Below are positions 8,293-14,604 of a stretch of 35,956 nt of DNA, one piece after another; position 1 is the stretch's first letter; every line of letters begins with the position of its first letter. Source of the DNA: CAG-307 sp964524125 (lineage in GTDB: Bacteria > Bacillota_I > Bacilli_A > Acholeplasmatales > Anaeroplasmataceae); NCBI GenBank assembly GCA_964524125.1, contig CAZGBY010000009.1:1-35956 (forward strand), given 5' to 3'. The notes below the pieces were generated by a model, which worked only from the letters and a program-made list of their open reading frames with translations, was not told the DNA's origin and ran no database searches. The position numbers and the translations under genes are program-made.

Positions 8293-9480
8293 ATGCATAG
8301 TTTAAAAGAATTATATAAAATAGGTAATGGACCATCATCTAGTCATACTATCGCACCAAAAAGAGCTACACTTTTATTTTTAAATAAATATAAAGATATA
8401 GATTTTGTTAAAGTTACATTATATGGTTCCCTTGCACTTACTGGTAAGGGACACTTAACTGATTATATTATAGATAAAACATTAGAAGGTATTAAACATG
8501 AAATAGTATTTAATTACCTAGATTTAATGCCACATCCTAACACTATGATATTTGAAGGATTTAAAAATGAAGAAAAGATATGTAGTGAAACTATCTATTC
8601 TATTGGTGGTGGTTCTATTAAAGTTGAAGGTAAAGAACTTGAGGTAATAAAAGATGTATACCCTCTTAATACTTTATATGAAATTAAAAAATATTGTAAG
8701 GAAAATAATATATCTTATAAAGATTATGTATATAAATATGATTTGAATATAAAAGAATATTTAAGTACAATTTATAATGTAATGTTAACATCTATAGATA
8801 ATGGTTTAAATAAAGATGTTTTTTTACATGGTGATTTACATATTAAAAGAAAAGCTTGCCAATTATATCAAAAAGCTATGACATTATCTGGTGAGGCTAA
8901 AAGAAAAGGTTTAATTATTTCATTTGCATATGCAGTTGCAGAAGAAAATGCATCTGGTGGAGAAATAGTTACCTCACCTACATGTGGAGCATCTGGTATT
9001 TTGCCAGCGTGTATAAAAATGCTCATTTTAGATGGATATAGTAAAGATGAAATAATAGACGGACTTGCAGTGGCAGGACTCTTTGGTAATTTGATAAAAA
9101 CAAACGCATCTATTTCAGGAGCAGAGGCTGGATGTCAAGCTGAGGTTGGTTCTGCATGTAGTATGGCGGCTTCTATGATTGCATATTTACAAGGTGAGGA
9201 TTTAGATTCGATTGAACAAGCAGCTGAAATTGCCCTTGAACATCATTTAGGTTTAACTTGTGATCCGATAATGGGCTATGTACAAATACCTTGTATTGAA
9301 AGAAATGCAGCTGCGGCATTAAGAGCGTTTGATGCGGCTTCTATGTCTTTTATGCTTGAAAGTAAGGATTCTAAAATAAGTTTTGATTTAGTATGTAAAA
9401 CTATGCTTGAAACAGGCCGTGACCTTGAACAATCTTATAGAGAAACTAGTATAGGTGGCCTTGCAAGAAATTTTAAGTAG
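8293..9480 (+). CDS. sdaA: L-serine dehydratase, iron-sulfur type, single chain
   Basis: 395 residues. Deaminates L-serine to pyruvate and ammonia with a [4Fe-4S] cluster in place of pyridoxal phosphate. The N-terminal beta-type domain opens with GNGPSSSHTIAPKRA and the C-terminal alpha-type domain carries ASGGEIVTSPTCGASG. The cluster ligands are readable as C281-x41-C323-x10-C334, the spacing of the E. coli enzyme. It is shorter than the E. coli single-chain form (about 454), mainly in the first domain. An AAGGAG ribosome site lies inside the end of uvrB, so the two are coupled; the rRNA methyltransferase follows with ten bases between. The operon grouping has no obvious biochemical logic. 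Confidence 0.93.
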   Translation: MHSLKELYKIGNGPSSSHTIAPKRATLLFLNKYKDIDFVKVTLYGSLALTGKGHLTDYIIDKTLEGIKHEIVFNYLDLMPHPNTMIFEGFKNEEKICSETIYSIGGGSIKVEGKELEVIKDVYPLNTLYEIKKYCKENNISYKDYVYKYDLNIKEYLSTIYNVMLTSIDNGLNKDVFLHGDLHIKRKACQLYQKAMTLSGEAKRKGLIISFAYAVAEENASGGEIVTSPTCGASGILPACIKMLILDGYSKDEIIDGLAVAGLFGNLIKTNASISGAEAGCQAEVGSACSMAASMIAYLQGEDLDSIEQAAEIALEHHLGLTCDPIMGYVQIPCIERNAAAALRAFDAASMSFMLESKDSKISFDLVCKTMLETGRDLEQSYRETSIGGLARNFK

Positions 9481-9490
9481 TAGGTGTTTT

Positions 9491-10840
9491 ATGAAATTAA
9501 ATGATATTATAGAAGTAGAAATTAAAGATTATGATCATGAAGGTAGAGGATTTTTAGTTTATGATAATAAACCTTTATATATTGATAAAGCTCTACCTGG
9601 TGAAAAAGTTAAAGCTAAAGTTTCTTATATTAATAGTACATATGCTAAAGCTGATTTAATAGAAGTTATTAATAAAAGTAATAAAAGAAATTATGATTTA
9701 TGTCCATATTATGATAGATGTGGGGGATGTAATATCATGCATCTTAATTATGAAGAACAACTTAAATTCAAACATGATATGGTAAAAAACACATTCAAAA
9801 AAATTGCAGGATTTGATGTTAAAGTTAATGATGTCGTAAGAAATCCTCAAATATTCAATTATAGAAATAAGATTATTGTACCATTTAAGAAGATTAATGG
9901 TAAGGTTGTATCGGGGTTTTATGAAGCTAAAAGTCACAATCTAATTGAACAAGATAATTGCTTAATTGAAAATGAAAATGCTAGAATTATTATTAATGCT
10001 TTAAAGGATGAATTTGAAAAAAGAAATGTAAGTATATATGATGAAACATCTCATACAGGACTTGTAAGAAATATAATGATAAGAGTCACATCTTCAGGTG
10101 ATGTGATGCTTGTACTTATTGTACTTAAAGATAATCCTATATTTAATATTATATTAAATAAAATATATAATGAATTTGAAAATGTTAAATCTGTTTATTT
10201 AAATGTTAATGATAAGAAAACTAATGTTATTTTAAATCATACAGGATTTAAACGTTTATATGGTGATGAATATATTATTGAAGTTATTAATAATTTAAAA
10301 TTTAAAGTTCATCCTAATAGTTTCTTACAAGTTAATCATGCTCAAGCAGAGGCTATGTATAATAAGGCTCTATCTTATATAGATGATAATAATTTAAATA
10401 TTATAGATGCATATTGTGGAATAGGTTCTATTACTTTAAACCTTGCCTCAAAAGCGTTACATGTTTATGGAATTGAGATAATACCTCAAGCTATAGATAA
10501 TGCAAATGAAAATAAAGATTTAAATAATATAAAAAATGCAACTTTTATTTGTGGTAAATGTGAAGATGAAATAGAAAAACTTTCTAATTTAGAAAATATA
10601 GATACTGTAGTAGTTGATCCACCTCGTAAGGGGTGTGATGAAAAATTCTTAGATACTTTAGTTAAAATGAAGATCAAAAATATTATTTATATTTCATGTT
10701 TAACTCAATCTCTTGCAAGAGATTGTAAGTATTTAAGTTTTTATGGTTATGAGGTTAAAGAAGTCACTCCATATGATTTATTTTCACATAGTTATCATAC
10801 TGAAAATGTATGTTATATAACTTTAAAAGATCATAAATAA
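9491..10840 (+). CDS. rlmD: 23S rRNA (uracil-C5)-methyltransferase, RlmD/RlmCD type
   Basis: 449 residues. SAM-dependent C5 methylation of a uridine in 23S rRNA. The N-terminal TRAM domain (about 1-58) contains DHEGRGFLVYD. Iron-sulfur ligands read C71-x5-C77-x2-C80-x76-C157. The Rossmann methyltransferase domain shows IIDAYCGIGSITLNLA, the VVDPPRKGCDE motif and the nucleophile C403 in YISCLTQSLARD (the usual residue after the Cys is Asn; here Leu). ATG 9491 is chosen because TAGGTG lies four bases upstream. Which uridine is methylated (747, 1939 or both, as in B. subtilis RlmCD) cannot be read from sequence. Third gene of the uvrB operon. Confidence 0.9.
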   Translation: MKLNDIIEVEIKDYDHEGRGFLVYDNKPLYIDKALPGEKVKAKVSYINSTYAKADLIEVINKSNKRNYDLCPYYDRCGGCNIMHLNYEEQLKFKHDMVKNTFKKIAGFDVKVNDVVRNPQIFNYRNKIIVPFKKINGKVVSGFYEAKSHNLIEQDNCLIENENARIIINALKDEFEKRNVSIYDETSHTGLVRNIMIRVTSSGDVMLVLIVLKDNPIFNIILNKIYNEFENVKSVYLNVNDKKTNVILNHTGFKRLYGDEYIIEVINNLKFKVHPNSFLQVNHAQAEAMYNKALSYIDDNNLNIIDAYCGIGSITLNLASKALHVYGIEIIPQAIDNANENKDLNNIKNATFICGKCEDEIEKLSNLENIDTVVVDPPRKGCDEKFLDTLVKMKIKNIIYISCLTQSLARDCKYLSFYGYEVKEVTPYDLFSHSYHTENVCYITLKDHK

Positions 10841-10879
10841 AAGCTTTTGAAATTTATTAAAGAAGGATCTCGAATAAAT

Positions 10880-11316
10880 ATGAAAATTTTACTTTTTGGA
10901 GTCCTCAGGTTGGTAAATCCACTGTAGCAAAAGCTCTTGCTGAAAAATTAAAATATAATATGATAGATATCGATTATTATATAATTGAAAAATATGGTAG
11001 TGTAGAACATTTTCAAGAAATATATGATGATGCTGATGAAAGATTTGAAGCTAAAACAGATATGTTAATAGATTTTTGTGATGAATATGAGGATATAGTT
11101 ATTCCTGTATCACCTATTTACTCGATGTTAGATCATAATAGAATTATTGATGAATTATGGGATTGTTATAAATTTAATTTGACTGCAAATGAAAATGAAA
11201 TATTTAAAAGAGTAGGATAATATGATGAGAAAGGGATTTTATTACCGGATTCTAATGAATATAAAGAAAAATATAAAAAAATTATTATGTATGAAATAAT
11301 TATAGATAAAATTTAG
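10880..11316 (+). pseudogene. shikimate-kinase-like P-loop kinase pseudogene
   Basis: AGAAGGA and ATG 10880 begin MKILLFG, but the frame runs into a stop at once. After the Gly codon (10898-10900) two bases are left over. The next frame, from 10903, reads PQVGKSTVAKALAEKLK, so together they form a P-loop G-x-P-x-x-G-K-S-T broken by a one-base loss (or two-base gain) inside Walker A. The second frame continues with MIDIDYYI and an acidic middle to TAA 11218-11220. The same frame then stays open to TAG 11314-11316, encoding YDEKGILLPDSNEYKEKYKK, which resembles the C-terminal part of Firmicutes shikimate-kinase-like proteins. Two separate lesions indicate decay rather than a single sequencing error. 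The intact gene would have been about 145 residues, cytoplasmic, possibly the last gene of the uvrB operon. Confidence 0.75.
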
Positions 11317-11337
11317 AATAGGAATATTTTATATTTT

Positions 11338-11370
11338 AAAACGAAATCAAAACGAAATCAAAACGAAATA
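11338..11370 (+). repeat. 11-bp direct repeat x3 (AAAACGAAATC)
   Basis: AAAACGAAATC occurs at 11338-11348 and 11349-11359, and AAAACGAAAT again at 11360-11369. The third copy is also the left arm of the hairpin that follows. The 11-base period places copies on one face of the helix, immediately upstream of the promoter of the next gene. Confidence 0.85.
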
Positions 11371-11391
11371 ATCTTGAATTATTTCGTTTTT
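11360..11391 (+). terminator. 13-bp hairpin, terminator-like, with promoter -35 in its loop
   Basis: AAAACGAAATAAT (11360-11372) pairs perfectly with ATTATTTCGTTTT (11378-11390) around a five-base loop, ending in five T residues. It could terminate transcription of the upstream pseudogene/uvrB operon. Because the -35 box of the next promoter overlaps the loop and right arm, it may instead, or also, be an operator. Confidence 0.6.
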
Positions 11392-11402
11392 AAGTGTATA
11401 AT
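11374..11402 (+). promoter_or_regulatory. promoter of the HTH-AAA/nuclease gene
   Basis: TTGAAT (11374-11379) and TATAAT (11397-11402) are spaced by exactly 17 bases. The -35 lies in the loop and right arm of a perfect inverted repeat preceded by direct repeats, a compact regulatory arrangement. Confidence 0.65.
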
Positions 11403-11434
11403 TAGATTGTATAAAAATATTAAAGGAGTCAATT

Positions 11435-13252
11435 ATGAAATATATAACTGTACAAGAAGCCTCATTGAAATGGAATGTTAGTATAAGAAGAATTCAACAA
11501 ATGTGTAAAGATAGACAAATTCAAGGCGCAATTAAGGAATCTGGAAAATGGATGATTCCAGATATTGAACTGTCTAATACATTATTTAATGAAAATAAGA
11601 AAAAAAAACCCTTACCTATTGGTATATCTGATTATAAAAAGGCTACATCAGACTATTATTATGTTGATAAAACGTTATTAATTCGTGACTTCCTTGACAA
11701 TAAGCCACAAGTTTCATTATATACAAGACCACGTCCTTTTGGAAAAACTTTAAATATGGATATGTTACGAGTTTTCTTTGAAAAAACAAATGAAGACACA
11801 TCAAAATATTTTAGGGATAAAAAAATTTGGAATTGTGGCACTACATATACATCACATCAAGGGAAATATCCTGTAATCTTTTTAACTTTTAAGGATATTA
11901 AGTTTAAAACATGGGATGATACTTATCAAAAGATTGTTAAACTAATATCACTTGAATTTTTTCGTCATAATGAACTCGAAACTAGTACAATATTAAATGA
12001 TTATGAGAAAGAATTATACATTAGTTTATCAAGGGAAAAAGGTAGTGAAGTTGATTATCAATCATCTTTACAAACTCTATCTTTATTACTTTATAAACAT
12101 TATAAAAAAGAATGTATTATTATAATTGATGAATATGATACTCCTATAGAACAAGGCTATACAAATGGATTTTATGAACAAATTATTAATTTTATGAGAG
12201 TTTTCTTTTCTGGTGGGCTAAAAGATAATACTTGTTTAGCTTATGGATTTTTAACTGGAATTTTAAGAGTAGCTAAAGAAAGCATTTTTAGTGGGTTAAA
12301 TAATTTGAAAATAAATTCAATTTTAGATGAGTCTTATAGCGAGTACTTTGGATTTACAAAAGATGAAGTAAAACAAATGCTTAAATATTATAGTTATGAA
12401 GACAAGTATCAAGAAGTGTGCGATTGGTATGATGGATATCTTTTTGGTAATACTGAAATATTTAATCCATGGTCTGTTATAAATTATATTTCTGATAAAT
12501 GTATACCAAAAGCTTTTTGGCAATCTACTGGTAGTAACGATATTATTAGTGAAATTTTATCATTGTCATCATTAGAAGAAATGAAAAATCTTAAAGAATT
12601 ATTATTAGGTAATACAGTAACTACATATATTGATACTAATGTGATTTATCCTGAGGTTATAACTAATTCTTATAGCATTTATAGTTTTTTACTTGTTGCT
12701 GGATATTTAAAAGTTTCTAAGGTTTATCCACAATATGATGGAAATTATATGTGTGATGTTGCTATACCAAATAAAGAAATTGCTTATGTTTATGAAAAAG
12801 AAGTTTTATCAAAAATGGGAAAAACAAGTTTTTCGATCCTTATTAGACAAGCAATTTTTAATAATGATATTATAAGGCTTCAAAAGTTATTAGAAGAGTT
12901 TATGATTGAATCCATTTCTTATTATGATGGCGCAAATGAATCGTTTTATCATGGGATGATGTTAGGACTTTGTTCAGTTTTTAGTAATAAATATCGTTTG
13001 AAGTCAAATGTAGAGTCTGGATATGGTGGATTTGATATTAGTTTATATCCAGAAAATAAAAATCTACCAGGATTTATCTTTGAATTTAAGAAAGCATCAT
13101 CTAAAGAAGAAATGGATGATATAGCAAATTTAGCACTTAAACAAATAGAAGATAATCATTATGACATACAAATGAAAACTGATGGTATTTCTAAAATTAT
13201 TAAAGTTGGAATTGCATTTTATGGCAAACAAGCTATGGTTAAAAGTCTTTAA
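11435..13252 (+). CDS. HTH + AAA-ATPase-like + PD-(D/E)XK protein
   Basis: 605 residues. Residues 1-50 (YITVQEASLKWNVSIRRIQQ, then a WMIPD end) are an excisionase/MerR-like helix-turn-helix. An AAA-ATPase_like domain follows, with P-loop TRPRPFGKT from residue 97 and Walker B IIIIDEYD near 230. The C-terminal nuclease-like domain carries D534 in GGFDIS and E550-F-K552. It belongs to the same family as the gene at 2.6 kb, but with an added DNA-binding domain. AAAGGAG (11422-11428) precedes ATG 11435. The HTH and the repeats upstream make autoregulation plausible. Function of the family is unknown; located in an accessory stretch next to a pseudogene and a Fic gene. Confidence 0.85.
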   Translation: MKYITVQEASLKWNVSIRRIQQMCKDRQIQGAIKESGKWMIPDIELSNTLFNENKKKKPLPIGISDYKKATSDYYYVDKTLLIRDFLDNKPQVSLYTRPRPFGKTLNMDMLRVFFEKTNEDTSKYFRDKKIWNCGTTYTSHQGKYPVIFLTFKDIKFKTWDDTYQKIVKLISLEFFRHNELETSTILNDYEKELYISLSREKGSEVDYQSSLQTLSLLLYKHYKKECIIIIDEYDTPIEQGYTNGFYEQIINFMRVFFSGGLKDNTCLAYGFLTGILRVAKESIFSGLNNLKINSILDESYSEYFGFTKDEVKQMLKYYSYEDKYQEVCDWYDGYLFGNTEIFNPWSVINYISDKCIPKAFWQSTGSNDIISEILSLSSLEEMKNLKELLLGNTVTTYIDTNVIYPEVITNSYSIYSFLLVAGYLKVSKVYPQYDGNYMCDVAIPNKEIAYVYEKEVLSKMGKTSFSILIRQAIFNNDIIRLQKLLEEFMIESISYYDGANESFYHGMMLGLCSVFSNKYRLKSNVESGYGGFDISLYPENKNLPGFIFEFKKASSKEEMDDIANLALKQIEDNHYDIQMKTDGISKIIKVGIAFYGKQAMVKSL

Positions 13253-13289
13253 TTTTGAAATGATTAAATAATAAATATTAATAGAGAAT

Positions 13290-13333
13290 AAATAAGGAAC
13301 AAAAAGAAGTTAAATAAGGAACAAATAAGGAAC
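13290..13333 (+). repeat. AAATAAGGAAC repeats, upstream cluster (3 copies)
   Basis: AAATAAGGAAC begins at 13290, 13312 and 13323, i.e. spaced by 22 and 11 bases, so all copies are in helical register. The last copy ends six bases before the -35 box of the Fic gene. A second cluster of the same motif lies just after the Fic gene. Confidence 0.85.
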
Positions 13334-13339
13334 GGCATA

Positions 13340-13368
13340 TTGAAATTAGTTTTATGTTTTGGTAAAAT
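13340..13368 (+). promoter_or_regulatory. promoter of the Fic gene
   Basis: TTGAAA (13340-13345), a 17-base spacer ending in TGG, then TAAAAT (13363-13368) form an extended -10 promoter. The predicted transcript starts around 13375, so the leader would be barely longer than the GGAG ribosome site (13375-13378). Confidence 0.55.
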
Positions 13369-13387
13369 ATAATTGGAGATGGTTTCG

Positions 13388-14494
13388 TTGAAATTAGAAT
13401 TTAAATATACGAATAACTTGGTTAATTATTTGATTAAAATTGAAAAATATAAAACAGCTTTAGATTATTTATATTTACCAACAAGAGAAAAACAAAAACT
13501 TATTTATGAAGCTAAACTCAAGAAAACTCATTTTTCAACAAGTATAGAAGGAAATGTTTTATCTTATAATCAAGTAGAAAAAGTTATAAATAACAAACAT
13601 GATGATAAACGTTTAAATGCTGAACAAGAAGTTCAAAATTATTGGGATGCACTTACTTTTTTAGAAAAAGAAAACCAAAAGAAAACTAAAATCGATAAAG
13701 AATTTATACTGAGTCTTCATGATATTATTCAAAAAAAAGGAAAGCTAGAAAGAATTCCTTTTAGAGGACCAACACCTCCTGGTATATTATTTGCAGTTTA
13801 TGATTCTGTTACAAGACAAGCTGAATATATTCCACCAGAATATATCGATATTGAACCTTTAATAGATGAACTTGTTAATTGGTATTATAATAATCAACAA
13901 CTTCCAACACCTGTTTTATCTGCTATAATTCATTATGCGCTTGTGACTATTCATCCTTTTATTGATGGGAATGGTAGAACATCAAGAGCTTTAGCCACCT
14001 ATGTGCTTATGGAACATGAATATGATTTTAAGGGTTTTAATTCATTTGAAGAATATTATATGTCAGATTTAAAAGGGTATTATGAATCTATGCAAATGAA
14101 CCTACCTGCTCTTTATTATTCTGGAAGAGAAAATCCTCCTCATTTAGAAATTTGGATTGAATATTTTTGTAAGATAATGGCTTTAAATGCTGAAAAAATA
14201 TATGATCAAGCTTTAGAAGTATCAAAAAAAGATAGATGCGATATCTTAAATAATCTTAATAAAAAAGATTTTATATTATTAAGATATTGTTTAGAAAATA
14301 AAGTTAAAGTCATAAAGAATGGAGAATTAGCTAAATTATTTGGCGTAACAAATAGAGCTATTTCTAAATGGACAGCAAGTTGGGTTGAAAAAGGGATATT
14401 AAAACCTAATTCTGGCACTTCTAGAATTACAAGTTATGTGTTAAACGATGAGTATCAAAAACTTAAAATATCTGATTTAGGTTTTATTGAATAA
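13388..14494 (+). CDS. Fic-domain protein with N-terminal inhibitory motif and C-terminal HTH
   Basis: 368 residues. Fic enzymes transfer AMP (or another nucleotide group) to target-protein hydroxyls. The active loop HPFIDGNGRTSR starts at H189 and matches HPFxxGNGRxxR fully. The self-inhibitory motif STSIEGN at residues 50-56 ([S/T]xxxE[G/N]) marks a class II Fic with an N-terminal inhibitory helix. The C-terminal 70 residues contain a winged helix-turn-helix (GELAKLFGVTNRAISKW). I select TTG 13388, nine bases after GGAG; the in-frame ATG at 13379 abuts GGAG and TTG 13373 has no ribosome site. Standing alone between repeat clusters, it has no antitoxin-like partner, consistent with intramolecular inhibition. 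The HTH may bind the flanking repeats (inference). Target unknown. Confidence 0.9.
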   Translation: MKLEFKYTNNLVNYLIKIEKYKTALDYLYLPTREKQKLIYEAKLKKTHFSTSIEGNVLSYNQVEKVINNKHDDKRLNAEQEVQNYWDALTFLEKENQKKTKIDKEFILSLHDIIQKKGKLERIPFRGPTPPGILFAVYDSVTRQAEYIPPEYIDIEPLIDELVNWYYNNQQLPTPVLSAIIHYALVTIHPFIDGNGRTSRALATYVLMEHEYDFKGFNSFEEYYMSDLKGYYESMQMNLPALYYSGRENPPHLEIWIEYFCKIMALNAEKIYDQALEVSKKDRCDILNNLNKKDFILLRYCLENKVKVIKNGELAKLFGVTNRAISKWTASWVEKGILKPNSGTSRITSYVLNDEYQKLKISDLGFIE

Positions 14495-14520
14495 TTTGAT
14501 ATAAGTTTTGATTATTCTAT

Positions 14521-14562
14521 AATAAGGAACAAATAAGGAACAATAAAAATTAAATAAGGAAC
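14521..14562 (+). repeat. AAATAAGGAAC repeats, downstream cluster (3 copies)
   Basis: AATAAGGAAC at 14521-14530, AAATAAGGAAC at 14531-14541 and again at 14552-14562. A decayed AAATAAAA follows. The motif and near-11/21-base spacing repeat the cluster before the Fic gene, so about 1.2 kb of DNA containing only that gene is bracketed by them in the same orientation. Confidence 0.85.
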
Positions 14563-14566
14563 AAAT

Positions 14567-14602
14567 AAAATAGCACTAGGGTATATAATCTAGTGCTATT
14601 TT
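14567..14602. terminator. bidirectional terminator between Fic and AraC-GH39 genes
   Basis: AAAATAGCACTAG (14567-14579) pairs perfectly with CTAGTGCTATTTT (14590-14602) around a ten-base loop. The A/T flanks give a T tract on either strand, and the minus-strand gene ends three bases away. Confidence 0.85.
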
Positions 14603-14604
14603 AA

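Noticed and set aside
10901..10903. Programmed frameshift in the P-loop kinase
   Set aside because: No slippery heptamer or downstream structure is seen and a second in-frame stop occurs later, so decay is simpler.
11338..11391. Possible CRISPR-like repeat array
   Set aside because: Repeats are only 11 bases, directly abutting, without spacers or cas genes; better explained as operator repeats plus hairpin.
13290..14562. Insertion-sequence ends around the Fic gene
   Set aside because: The flanking repeats are direct, short and clustered; there is no transposase and no clear target duplication, so I report them as repeats only.
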